Shown here: in pieces, positions 11,480-23,000 of the stretch
How positions within the stretch are numbered: position 1 is the stretch's first letter
How the letters are laid out: each line of letters starts with the position of its first letter
Assembly: GCA_029216955.1 (NCBI GenBank)
Contig: JANAVB010006998.1
Coordinates: forward strand, 1,046,764-1,110,763
Length of the DNA stretch: 64,000 bases
From: Iris pallida
Taxonomy: Eukaryota > Streptophyta > Magnoliopsida > Asparagales > Iridaceae
Direction: 5' to 3'
Translations under genes and position numbers: made by a program
The notes under the pieces: generated by a model
Databases searched by the model: none
The model's input: only the letters and a program-made list of their open reading frames with translations
What the model was told of the DNA's origin: nothing

Positions 11480-11487
11480 CATTACAC
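11480..11487. repeat. 8-bp target-site duplication of hAT element, right copy
   Basis: Exact copy of CATTACAC at 8124-8131. Confidence 0.93.
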
Positions 11488-11790
11488 TATACATATAGGC
11501 CACCGGAAGTTAACAGTCGAGAAAACCTCATCAGGAACAAGTTTATTTGTTCTATGTGATGTCCCTAATATGTTCCAACTTCTTTATATAGAATGCCATT
11601 TCTGTTAATTTCCAAGAGAAGACACAGTAAGCAACCGGCAACGAGCAGGCTGCAGATTCCTTGGCACAACAGGAATGCCCTCTACTGTCGAATATCAGCC
11701 TGGTATGGCGGAACCACATATAGGCGGCCGGGTGGGCCCCAGCTTAACCTAAATTATAAGTCAGCCTACATTTTATATATATATATATAT
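11488..11790. other. Unassigned sequence right of the hAT element
   Basis: No recognised gene. Ends in a (TA)n run at 11773-11790 that became the target of the next MITE. Confidence 0.35.
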
Positions 11791-12027
11791 GGAATATTTT
11801 AGCAAGTGTCTCTATTTCAAATGTTGAAACTAACATATACTCTAGCAAATTTTATTAACTAACAAATGTTCCCATTTTTGGTACGGAACAGTAAAAAAAT
11901 TAAGATATACCCCCAATTTTTAATTTTTTTTGCTGCTTTACATAGGAGTGGGGGTATTTGTTAGTTAAAAAAATAGTGAGGGTACTAGTTTCAAGATTTA
12001 GAATGAGATCATTTGCTAAAATATCCC
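11791..12027. mobile_element. Foldback MITE, 237 bp
   Basis: The two halves are imperfect inverted repeats almost throughout: the left end GGAATATTTTAGCAAGTG matches the complement of the right end (…CATTTGCTAAAATATCCC), continuing through GTTGAAACTA and TAACAAAT.. blocks. Flanking 9-mers are tatatatat and tttatatat, a possible 9-bp duplication that the AT-rich target makes uninformative. The superfamily is therefore not certain. Confidence 0.75.
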
Positions 12028-12036
12028 TTTATATAT

Positions 12037-12827
12037 ATTTTTTATTTTTTTTATATCAGTCAATCTACATTTATATATATTTTTGTTTTTTATATCAGTC
12101 AGTCTACATCTAGTTCACATAGTCCACTCCAGTCCATCCGAATCCCAATTTTTGGTTCCATCCTCCTAGTCCTTGCATATACGGGAACACATACATGATA
12201 CAGAAGAGCAGTTATTGCTTTGCAAAATTCAAGTACATAATACAAATGTTTGTAGAAGCAGCTTTGCGATCGCTGCTATTGGAATATCAGTAATCTTGAT
12301 CTGACTTCAATTTGTCTATCAAAAGTACACCATACATGTCACATGCATAAGCTACACACATCGTAATGTTTCCTTAGTCAAACTAGCGCAGATCCTCTCT
12401 CCAGATGCACAAGCAGTTGACGAAAGAAGGTTCACGCGCCTCTTGTTACTTTGCAGTTTTTCTCCTTCAACGCTCTGAAATCGACTGCTGAGGCTCTAAT
12501 TAATCAGGTCTCCAGACTCCATCCTAAACGTCCCACTAGTTTCAAATCTTGAGACTCTCTTTGATTGCATGAGATTAAACTGCGACAATTCTTCCCCGCG
12601 CGTGTATTTCTTTTTGACACGAGTTAATTGAACATGTAATATAGGTCACAAAATACACCCTTCAGATTTTGTTCTTCAGTTACATGATCAAAGTTACGTG
12701 TAGTAAAGTTGGCCACTAGTATACAACAACTAGAACAATTCCCCTGAATGACAACAATTGTACGGGGGAGACAGAAAGAAATATATGCTCATTATGTACT
12801 AATCGGATCCTCAACCCCTAGCCACCA
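12037..12827. other. Region downstream of GDPD gene
   Basis: Begins with a duplicated TATATCAGTCA.TCTACAT motif (about 12053-12115). The part nearest 12828 should hold the 3' UTR of the minus-strand GDPD gene. I see no clear polyadenylation signal and no other gene. Confidence 0.4.
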
Positions 12828-15800
12828 CTAATGCTGCACCAGTTCAGGTATAAGCTTGAAAAGGAAGGCCAGCTCCCTCTGGGAAAACTTGGGCCTCTTC
12901 TCCTCCTTCCCCTCTCCTACCGACTTACCCAACTCCTCATCCGCCTCATCTTTGCTGATAATATCCGAGACCGATCCCGTGATCTCCTCGACCAGATCGA
13001 CGATCACGCCGTTGATGCCCATCAGGTGCTGCATGTAAACTGCTTCCGGGACGTTGCTGCAAATTTATACCAGAGACATTGATTGTCGTTGGATTGAATA
13101 CTCGGACAAAGTCTTAATTACTTAGGTGACGATGATGGTCGACTTACTTGAGCTGGCCGTAGGTTAGGAGAGCCAGATTGGATTCTTTTATTCTGGGTAC
13201 CATCGTCGGATTTCTGAAAATGGCTTTTACTTCTGAGACGATCCCGTGCAAGCCGTATGACAAGCAGTGCCTGATGGCCTCGTCCAACGAATTCCTCCTC
13301 GAGTCCGTGTAGGTCTCAATTCCTCCATTTGTTAGGAAGTACACCTGATCATTGCAAACCATTAAGGATTGTGTCATCGACCCAACACTCAGGCATACAC
13401 AACACAAATTTCAAATTTGTTGTATATAGCTTAGGCTCAGATACATTGCAGAGATTGTTTATAATGAATTATAAGAACATCAACATTAATTAACTTGGAC
13501 TAAATATTCATTAGCGCAAATTAAATAGTAATTACTTTCTCTAGTCACCCGCTTACAAGACTTAAGGCCTCGTTTGGTTCACGGATTCAAGGAAGTAGGA
13601 AAGGAAAGTTGTTCCTTTCCTTTGTTTGGTAACCACAAACTTGGGAATCAATTTCCTCACAAGGGAAAAAATTGGAGGGAATATGGTTCCACTCATGACT
13701 CATGGGATTAATTTTCCCTCCTCCTTTCCCAACATTTATTACAAAAGCTATGACAAAAGTAACCATGTGTTATTGCTTATTTTACCATTAATATTATTTT
13801 TCATAATGTTATTTTTATTTTATATGCAAGGATATTATTGGAACATTGCTATATTTTTGCTTTCCTTTCCTACACCAACCAAACAACGGAAAGAAAATAT
13901 GACAGGAATCCTACTTTCCCATTCCCATGGAAAATACAAAGGAATGCATTTCCTTTCCGCGAACCAAACGAGGCCTAAAGGTGGGAGCTCAACTTACAGG
14001 ATAAACACACTGCAGCTTCCGCATAACTTGTGCAGCATCAGGCTGGAAGCTTGAGAATACGACGGGCCTGTCGTGAGCATGTTGAAAGACCACCTGTACA
14101 TATATATACCTCAACAGCATCAGAAACAACTGTTCCAGACGTGTACCAATACAAGCGAGATTAGGGACCGTACATGCAAAATAGTTTGAAGGATGCGAGT
14201 GAGCTCCTGCTCCTGATAGACAAGATTGTCGTCAAATTTCAGCTCGATGTTGAAACCCAGATGGGAGTCTACGCTCTGAAATGCTTCCTCCAATGTGCAC
14301 AAAGGGGAGTCCGTCCCCACATTCCAGTCGATCACTCTCCCATCTTTGAGCTTCCGAAGCAATGATTTTCCAACCTGAAATCCCAGATAAAGAAACGATA
14401 CTAGCTAGTTAATGGGGATGCTACGAGCTAGGCCTAAACGAAGAAGCATTCATGCTCTGAAAAGATAAATAACTTCGTTAGCAGACGGACCGTTTCTGAC
14501 ATTCTAAGGGCCACGTACATAACTTAAAAAAGGACTTTTTGACCACTCTAAAATAAATTTTTTTTTACATTCTAAGGATTCTATTATTGCAGTTCCTAAA
14601 AAATAGGGGATCTAAAAATGAAGATTTTATATTAGTAATATATACGGAGAGGAGGCCTAAATCTAAAAAATGAAAAATTCACATTAGTAATATGTACAGA
14701 GATTAAAATTTTGGAATATTCTAATTTTTGGGGTCCTGTGCGATCGCACAACTTACATATGCTCAGAAACGGTCCTGCTGAAATCTTTGCTACAAAGGCT
14801 TTGGTAAAGCAAAAAAAGGATGAATATTTCTCGTCTCTACAATCAGGTCTTTGGCTTAACGTGAAGGAAAGCTAGTTTAATTTGCCGGTCACTTGTGCTC
14901 GACCCTACAGAAATTCTAACAATTGCTTGCAATCTCTAACTGAGTATTAATTACCTTGCCAGATTGTTTCTGGGGGCCATAAGAGAAGAATTCCTCCAAG
15001 GTAAGATCAGTTGCTCGCTTCTCCAAAATTTGACCCTTCATGACACAAGCACGGAGGAATATCAGCGAAAGGGGAATTCGGCACGTACAATCTAATTATA
15101 TCCGAAACCAAACGAATAGAATTTTTACCTCTTCTTCAGTGAGGATGAAGTTGTCGTGGAAGATGATTGGATAATTGTCCTTTGTCACCTACAAAAACAG
15201 CAATCATGGTTCTCTACTAAGGTTTACATTCACCGAATTATTTTTAAAAAAGAAGTGAAAGAACAAGAACACATGAAACATAAACAGGTCAGTTCTGTGG
15301 ATTTGCAATGTCTAACGGATCGACACGAGGAAAGGCATGTAACAATATTCCAGTAGATCGGAAAAAAGAAGAAGCAGAGATGCTTAACTAAGATAAGATT
15401 GATAAAAGCAAAGAAAAAGCAATGTTTACGGCACACTGAACGCTACAAGGCTGTTCAATACGATCCACCAGGCTGTCCTATATGGCCAAGGCACAAGTAA
15501 CTTTTTGCTAATATGAGACAATGTACAATCATAAATCTATATTTTGTGCTGATCAAATTTTCTGTTTCATTCCCAATAATTCTTGGTGGCATCAAAACCA
15601 GGATCCAATAACGAATAACGAGGGAGCCAAAACTTATACACATGTTTAAAAACAAATCGTGTAATTAATGAACATTTTCAAAAGATATAAAATAAGAACT
15701 GGCCCAGCAGGTGAGATCCACCCAGGTCGGCATGGGGGGAGATCATGTCTCATATCCCACCGAGAAATTATTCTATGTGTCGGGCTCACCTGCACTTTCC

Positions 15801-17082
15801 ATGTCAGCCGTTAAATTGTATGTGTATATGTGCATGCATATATTCCCATGCAATCTAATCGGTTGAGGATAAAGGGTGCACGGTGAGCCCAGTTTTATAG
15901 AGAAGCCTAACATGATCCAAAAAATATTTTAGTTCCAAATTTTGTACGTGGAATTAATTTTAGTTTTAGTTAATTTTCTATTTCAAAAATATTGTCACAT
16001 AAAAATAAATGAATGATGAAACGTATTATACTATATCAAATCCAGTGTGAATTGTACGACTCTTATTGTCACTCCACAAACTAATACGGCTGGTGAGAAA
16101 TAATGGCAAGATACTAGTTTCGAACTAAGACATGGAATAATTTTTTATTTAGAAATAGTAAATAATACGATAACAATTTATTTTCGTTTGTTATAAGAAT
16201 TTTATAAGCAACCAGTCATGTTTAGTTGCGTTGCATGTACTAAAAATTTTAGTAACATTTAAGAAAAATAGATAAGAATATTTAATTTATGTCAAAATAT
16301 TCTAAATATGATCTTAATATATTTTAGTTTAGGATTTGTAGTAGATATGTTGTTACAAGAACAATGCTATGTTTACTAAAAAAAAATTTACAACTTTCTT
16401 ACAACCCACACCCACCACTGCTAACATGGTCTCATCCGATCCCACCTATTCCCGAATCAAAAGATGCCACATAGGCGTTACATAGGCGTTTGTAAAGCTT
16501 ACAACCAAAATTCGTTACCCTTTTTACAATTTTAGATATGTTTTTAAATATAATTTGAATATTGTATATTTTAAAAATTGTTTTTGATAATATAGTAAGA
16601 AATGTTTTTTTATTAATTAATGAAAAATATAAATATGACTTAGAACTCATTTCTTTTAGCCGTTTCCAAACTAAAAAAAATTCTACCCACCGACCAACCA
16701 GAACTCCTCCCCACGTGAAAACAAACAAAATCTCCAATCGCCGCGGCAAGTCGGCGCCGCCAAGAAATTAGAACGGATGAGATCGAAACGGCGTTTAGGT
16801 CGGTACCTGGACGTCGAACTCGACGAGGTCGACGGGGAACTTGCCGGCGGCGTTGAAGCTGGCGACGGAGTTCTCCTTGAACGACGTCATCCTCGGGTCC
16901 GACGAAGAGAGCAGGTTCATCCCCTTCCCCCTGTGTCCGACCACCAGGAACTTTCCCGCCTTTTCTCCTGCCGACCTCATATCCAACGGCTCGGACCTCC
17001 TCGTCAGCGCCGGCGCCGGCTGCATCTCCGGGACGTGGCCCATCATGGGGACGTCGGATACGTGGACGGCCGTCAACGCCAT
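12828..17082 (-). CDS. GDPD1: Glycerophosphodiester phosphodiesterase, GDPD1-like, seven exons
   Basis: Hydrolyses glycerophosphodiesters to glycerol-3-phosphate and an alcohol. Arabidopsis GDPD1, which it resembles from the N-terminus (MALTAVHVSDVP) onward, is plastidial and phosphate-starvation-induced. Exons on the minus strand: 17082-16807, 15188-15129, 15035-14955, 14374-14174, 14093-13998, 13344-13148 and 13056-12828; every intron has GT-AG ends and phases agree, giving 379 aa. Catalytic and metal residues of the GDPD fold are present: GHRG (His50, Arg51), EFD (Glu88, Asp90), FHD (His103, Asp104) and NIEL (Glu183). Also visible are VVFSSF (exon 5), FLTNGG (exon 6) and GVIVD (exon 7). 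The start is the first ATG before the conserved N-terminus. Length is normal for this subfamily and no defect is seen. Introns 3 and 5 contain MITEs. Confidence 0.95.
13566..13975. mobile_element. Tourist-like (PIF/Harbinger) MITE in GDPD intron 5
   Basis: 19-bp terminal inverted repeats beginning GGCCTCGTTTGGTTC (13566-13584 and 13957-13975) with one mismatch, flanked by TAA on both sides (13563-13565 and 13976-13978). A TWA duplication plus this TIR is the Tourist signature. The 410-bp body is non-coding and partly self-complementary (AGGAAAGG / CCTTTCCT blocks). Lies wholly inside the 653-nt intron 5 and touches no splice site. Confidence 0.92.
14482..14780. mobile_element. MITE-like element in GDPD intron 3
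   Basis: CAGACGGACCGTTTCTGA (14482-14499) is matched in reverse complement at 14763-14780 with two differences. The interior is AT-rich and non-coding. I find no convincing target duplication, so the class is uncertain; CAG-starting ends would fit hAT. Confidence 0.55.
15189..16806 (-). other. GDPD intron 1 (1.6 kb)
   Basis: The largest intron. AT-rich with no ORF worth reporting. A small inverted pair GCAGGTGAG / CTCACCTGC (about 15705 and 15788) could form a hairpin. First introns of plant genes often carry regulatory elements, but none is recognised here. Confidence 0.7.
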
Positions 17083-17177
17083 TGCAAGAGGATTGGGAGT
17101 ACTGAAAACTTTTAGGGTTAGGATTAGGATTACGATTAGGGGTTTGTAATGGAGGGAGTGGGAATTTATTTAAAAGG
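17083..17177 (-). promoter_or_regulatory. GDPD core promoter and leader: TATA-like box and telo-box
   Basis: Read leftward, TTTTAAATAAAT at about 17164-17177 is a TATA-like box 80-95 bp before the start codon. The leader then contains AACCCTAA (17112-17119) and further CCTAATCCTAA repeats, a telo-box arrangement found in many plant 5' leaders. Transcription start would fall near 17140; this is inferred, not seen. Confidence 0.55.
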
Positions 17178-17192
17178 AGGAGGGCATCGTTG

Positions 17193-17446
17193 GAATATTC
17201 GAGGAATATATTTCTCTGTCTCCTGCAAAGAAAATTAAGAATGGGTTTATGCGGGGGAATATTCCGCGGCGGTGGGGCCCGGCGACTGCCGAAGCAAGGA
17301 AGGAGACGAAGGGATATTCCGTTACTTGTGCCGTTTATTTCAACGGCTAAAGTAACGGAGGGTTGGAGTCTGAATCTGTGCTGTTCCGCTCTCTCTCTCT
17401 GTTATTTTTTATAGAGCAAGGAAGGGATTGTGCTCTGGGAATATTC
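17193..17446. promoter_or_regulatory. Cluster of four P1BS-like (PHR1) sites upstream of GDPD
   Basis: Four matches to the palindrome GNATATNC, the binding site of the phosphate-starvation regulator PHR1: GAATATTC at 17193-17200, 17257-17264 and 17439-17446, and GGATATTC at 17312-17319. They lie 111-365 bp before the GDPD start codon. GDPD genes free phosphate from lipid-derived glycerophosphodiesters, so phosphate-starvation control is coherent. Binding itself is inferred. Confidence 0.7.
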
Positions 17447-18147
17447 CGTTTCTTTTGGTTGGTTGGGGTTGGTTGCTGGAAGGGACTGACACGTCGGATG
17501 TGCGTGGAAGCAAGTTTGACCAGGATTTCGTATTTTTATTCCTTGTTTCTATTTTTTTCCATGGACAATAATTTTTTTTTTTTTTCGGAAAATACTTAAA
17601 TTAGGGGTATTTTCGGTGATTCGGTATTTCAATACCATTAGTTTTCTCCGGAAATAGGTACTGTGATTGCTCTTTATAGCAATAACAAGATTACCAGAAA
17701 TAACACTCCAAACTTAATTGAAATTGGACCCCTCCATTTTCAGTATGTGAAAGATGGCATTCAAGTAATGAAGTAGGTCCAACTTTATGTTATTATGAAA
17801 AGGGGGTGGCCTTGTCCTAGGACAGACTATACGACAATTTATGGCCCAAAAATTTTAGGAATAGAAATATAGACATATTTAGAATAAAATAAAAAATTAT
17901 ACGGACCACTCTTATTTCAAAAAAAAGTTGTCATGACTATCACATTAACCTCACATACCAGAGATCGTTAGTTCAAATATCTTTGCAACAATTTTCTTTT
18001 GTTATATTATTTTATTTTAGTTAATTTGTTTCTTCACATTATGTATAGGCTCATTTCACGAGTTTACCTTGAGCCTCATGAGCTCATTGTCGACCTTGGT
18101 TATGAATTGTAGAGAATAATATGAACTCTGGCAATATTTTGTTGGGA
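17447..18147. other. Intergenic DNA between GDPD promoter and MULE-like element
   Basis: No gene or clear transposon end recognised. Confidence 0.4.
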
Positions 18148-18218
18148 TTTATAGACTTTAGTCTCGAATAAGTCAGGATTGAGCTTCCATAATAGACATA
18201 ATTATCATTTGGTTCTAC
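18148..18218. mobile_element. Left arm of MULE-like element split by the CACTA transposon
   Basis: Matches, in inverted orientation, the end of the block at 52845-53646 (shared: AGACTTT..GTCTCGAATA, TCCATAATAGACATA). The 9-mers outside the two ends, ttgttggga (18139-18147) and atgtttgga (53647-53655), agree at 7 of 9 positions, as an eroded 9-bp MULE duplication might. Confidence 0.55.
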
Positions 18219-18239
18219 CACTACCAAAATATGTCAAAT

Positions 18240-18500
18240 TAGCGACGAATTTAGCGACGCCAGTTGAAAACGTCGCTATGTTTTGTGTATTTAGCGACGT
18301 ATGTAAATGACGTCGCTGAACGTCACTATCAGCGACGTTTAGCGACTAGTAGCGACTGTAATTATAGTTTGGAAAGAACAAGTCGCTATGTAGTCGTAAA
18401 ACGTCGCTGATGTATTTTATTCAGCGACGTTTAGCAACATTTAATCATGTCCGACGCTATCCTATTACTGAACAGCGACGTTTAGCGACGTCTCACTTAG
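18240..18500. repeat. Left subterminal repeats of the CACTA element
   Basis: About seven copies of AGCGACG, several as TTTAGCGACG, in direct and inverted orientation. These match the right end (52320-52835). In En/Spm such repeats bind the TnpA protein. Confidence 0.88.
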
Positions 18501-18716
18501 ATGTCGCTAAAAACTTTCATTTAGGGTTCTGGGAACCCGATCGATTTTATTTTATTTCCCAAATTTTCATTCTCCCGCCGAGCGCTCTCGTTTCTCTCCC
18601 CCTCCCCCTTTCGTCTCCGGCGACCGCTCCCCCCGACGAGCTCCCCTCCGGCGAGGCCTCCCCCCGACGACCCCTCCCTCTGGCGTTGCCTCCCTCCCTC
18701 TCGTCTCCGGCGACCG
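18501..18716 (+). promoter_or_regulatory. CACTA leader-like GC/CT-rich segment
   Basis: CT- and CCG-rich sequence that continues seamlessly after element E at 27039 to a GTATACC donor-like site near 27129. Looks like the 5' leader and first splice donor of the CACTA transcript; inferred from composition and position. Confidence 0.4.
18712..18716. repeat. Target-site duplication of element E, left copy
   Basis: GACCG, repeated at 27034-27038. Confidence 0.9.
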
Positions 18717-20028
18717 TGTAGGACCGATTATAGGAACGAGTTGTAAAACGCAATACTCTAGAGGGGGGGTGAATAGAGTAGACAGCGAAAATTAACTATT
18801 TAAAAAAGTGTTAGCAACAAGATCACAGATAATATATCACAGATATGTAAATGAAAAGTAGAGAGTAGAGAGCAAACGCAAACACAAGGATGTATACTGG
18901 TTTTCCTCTTGTGAGGACTAGTCCAGTCGGAAGAACTCTAGCTTCCAGTTGAATCCACTATGGAAAATCACCACAAGTTTTCATCCGAAGTTCTTGCAAC
19001 TTCTACAACGCGAGCTTTGATCCGAAGTACTCGACCAACTTCAATTGTGAAGAGTCTTTCTTCAATCAAGCCTCTGATTACAACCGCTCTTGAAACTTCT
19101 AGACCGTACCGCACTGGCAAATCGACTAGAGGATTGTAACTGGCTTAAGATTTGAAAATAAATAGCTCAGAATACTTTGGAAGAAGTAGTAGGCTTATAG
19201 AGAAGAGATATGAAAGTGAATTGGTGTTTGAGTGTATTAAAATGATCGAAATCCTTCTCTATTTATAGTTTTTCCAAAGGCAGAATTCTGACAGAATTCG
19301 GCCAGAATTCGGGCAGAACTCTATAAGAAAATCTCGTTGGGATCCGTAACTACAGGAAGACCAAGTTCAAAAAGCAACATTCACTAACCGAACTCTAGCC
19401 GAATTCGGGCCGAGTTCTGCTAGGGTTCTGTTAGGGTTTTTGCAAATTAGTTTTTGGGTTTTTTGAAAAGTCAGACAGTTAGGAAGTAGTTTGGACTTTT
19501 GTAAGTGGGCTTGTTTTCAAAATGAAAGGGTATTTTAAAAATGTTTCTTGGGTAGCCTATTTGCCAGTACGATGCAGTTTACATCGTATTCCTAGACTCA
19601 ATAAGTATGAAAAATACATTGATCAAATAGGAAAACCAAGAGCCCTTTGATGACGCCTTTCTTCAAATATTTGAGCAGACTTGAAGACGCCTTTTTCACT
19701 GACGGCGGTCGTCCAAAGATAAACAGATCTGGAAATCTGAATAGGTCGTTAGGCGGTTCAAAAAAATCTTCTTGTATAACGCCGTCCTTAGCCCATTGCA
19801 TATGTCCTGGTTTGATCATGTTTGATCATGCTTACAGCATGTCTACAAATATATGTTAGGCAAACAAAACAACATGATACAAGCATAGCAATATGATATA
19901 GAACATTTAGGACAATGCTAAGTTTAAGTAGCAACATAATAGTGATTTACATGAATATTAGTGATGTCATAATGTTAAACTTAATTGTTAGCCATATTCA
20001 AAAATATGATATAATCATTGGGCTAACA
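18717..20028 (-). repeat. 3' LTR of element E
   Basis: 1312 bp, near-identical to 25590-27033 except that it lacks a 102-bp segment. Carries a TATA box read leftward (CTATAAATAG at about 19258-19269). Confidence 0.92.
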
Positions 20029-20041
20029 ATCTCCCCCTTTT
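20029..20041 (-). other. Polypurine tract of element E
   Basis: Read leftward, AAAAAGGGGGAGAT abuts the 3' LTR. A second similar tract lies at about 20139-20150 and a third at about 21090. Confidence 0.85.
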
Positions 20042-23000
20042 TGATTATGCCAAATCCTTTAAGTTTAATATATATACAATAGATGCATGTATCACTAATA
20101 AACACATAATACTAGAATATTGTGTCTTAAACTTATTTCTCCCCCTTTGACATGATCAAAAATAAGCTTCCTCCGTAATTAGAGCTAAAATGAACTCAAG
20201 CATAAGTAAATGAGGAAAGCAAAAATAATCATGATCAAGGATTAGGAGAACAGTGTAACGACAAGTTCAGAAAATTGCATAACTATAGTAGAAAAACTTG
20301 TCAAAACACAACATAGTTGGTTGAACTTAAAAATATTAAAATCAATCAATACATAGATTACCAACTAGAAAACCAAAATGATATTCAAAACACATTTTGT
20401 TCATCATATTGTGTTTTGAAATAGACAAAAAAATATCAATGTAGTAGGAATCAATCATTTGTCATAAATAAATCATGAGGAATAAAAATTCGCTAATCTA
20501 GTATATATAAAAAAATCAAAAATATAATGAGACTTTTAACAATGATCACAAAAAAATTATGATTCATAATTTGCCCATACAAATTAGTGAATCAATTCCA
20601 TAAAGACTATAATCATTGAAAAGAGATCAAAATAAGTATACTAGAATCTATGTAAAATCTATACCAAAGTTCATGCATTTGAATTCAATTACCTTAGCAT
20701 GAAATATATCCATCAGATAAACATGAAGGTAATGAAGACAAAATACTTGAGAAGGAGAAATCCAGTCGACTTGAATGCTTCCTCGCAAAGTATGATCAGT
20801 CTAAATATAGATAATCATGAACTTTGAGGTAAAACCTCAAAAAAAATGCCAAAAATAATTTAAGACTCAATCAAATAAGGATAATTAAATATATTTGGCA
20901 AGATAACTTTTAGAAACTCGAAAGAGAGAATTAAAAATAAATAATAATAATAATATATTCTCTCATCTAATACAAATCCAAATATCATGAATAACTCAGC
21001 AAGATATTTAAGGTAAAAGAATATATGTCCATGATGAACTAGGTATACCACATATTAAGGACATAAAAGAATTGAAACAATTAAATTTGCTCCCCCTTAA
21101 AATATGCGTATATAGTTCAAAAAATAATTTATAAGCATGAAATAGATAAAATAAATAATCATAAGATCTAAGGGATATTCAAGATATGCATATTTTCTTT
21201 CCTTTGATCAAATGCATATAAAGTTCCAAAAATAAATATCATCTTTAGGCAAGAAAAATAAATATCCAATAAATAAATGCTTAAAGATGAACAAACAAAA
21301 TATATCTCTAATATATATATAAAAAAATATTTCAAGACATTAAAAGATTTTGAAAACTGTCTTTAATAATAACATTTGAGTACCGGACAGATTCAATAAA
21401 TCAAAAATAAATAAATAAAAACTTTTAAAAAATACAGAATTTATTATGAAAAACTGTCTCAATAAATGTTCGAATGCGTCCATTTAGTCCTCAAACTGAA
21501 AGCTGGCGATTCGAATCACGAAAACAATTTCCATAATAAAATCCATAAATCATAAATAAATCCATTTGAACAAATAAACATAACTAGATAAATGTCCAAA
21601 GAAAAATGTATTCTAGATATATGGCATGTCAAGGGGCTAATTGACTTGAAATAATTAACTGCTCCACCTTTACATGGCTATATCCAAAAATAATAATATT
21701 GACAAAATTTGAAAATAAAATTCAGAGACATATTTCCAGAAGTAGAAAACTAATTCAAAAATATTAGGTCTTCTTATCAAAGTTTATTTCTTTCCTTTTA
21801 AAGCCGTTGCACGGTGTCCATCTGGTAACCGGAGGCTTAAAGAAAAGAAACGCTTTGAGAGAGGAAAATTCAATATGCTTGACTTCTCCCCTGCAAAGAA
21901 TTACTGTTGTAGACAATAAGTAACTTGAATAAGAAGATAATAATATAAAGCTCAAAATCATTAAATATTACACAAGTTAAAGACGAAATCACAAGATCAT
22001 AATATTCAATGAGTAGTCACAAAATCATTAAGTCTGAATATCGAAAAGTGTGACAGAAAAGAATATATCAAAAGATGACAAACATTAACCCATGCAGATC
22101 AATATATGTTACCTTTTGTAAAATTAAATTATTAAATAATATTATCCATCAAATCTAAAATCCAAAATCTATCAAATAACAATTACAACTACATCTCAAT
22201 AAATTTTTAGTTTATAAAGCGTTGATCAATCTTGGGTTAGCTGTAGAGGTACTGTCCCAGCTAATGGAGGTTCACCGGGGAACACTTAAGTACCGCTTCG
22301 CTTCGACCGTAGTCGTGGTGACAGACAGACCCTTTGTAGACTTGTACCCAAAATAAATCTTTTCTTTAATAACCAAGGATTTAAGAAAAAATAGTGCAAT
22401 ATGAAATCAATTATATTCTATGGACTTAAAAATCTTAGAATAATGTAGCATACGGTATAAGATGTATGAATTACATTAATCCATATGTGCTATAAAATCA
22501 TTGGGTAACAATAAAATATAAAAATATTTGTAAATCAAAATGTAGGACCTAAATACGTTGATGTATTCTGGAACCTAGTAGACTGGGTTCAGTACCTTGG
22601 ATCCAGAACTAGACGATAATTGCAAGTACACCTTAATAAATCTTAAGTCTATAATGTATTGATCACTTCGGTTTAGCTGTAGGGGCCGGTTCCCAGCTAG
22701 CGGTAGTCCGAAACTAGTACACCGTGTCGCTTCAGGCTATTTACACCTATATGACAGAAGGACCCTTTCGGCTTGTTCCCAAAATGATCTCTACTCTTAA
22801 GAACTTAGATTCAAAGGAATATATGCAGTATCATCGAACATCGTCGAAATCCAGAATCCCTAAAAATAAATATCCAAGGAATGGTTTATCAAGATCAAGA
22901 TATTAAAAATATCATGTATCCAAATGTCAACCAAAAAGCCAAAAAAAATATACATCATTAAAAGAGGCTTTGAGGAAGAAGCTGATAAATATAAGAACAT

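Noticed and set aside
17111..17147. Telomere-like TTAGGGTTAGG sequence (also CCTAACCCTAACC near 27130)
   Set aside because: Only two to three imperfect units; fits a telo-box leader and a CACTA leader better than an interstitial telomere.
16777..17149. Plus-strand ORFs over GDPD exon 1
   Set aside because: Antisense shadows of the GC-rich first exon, which is clearly coding on the minus strand.
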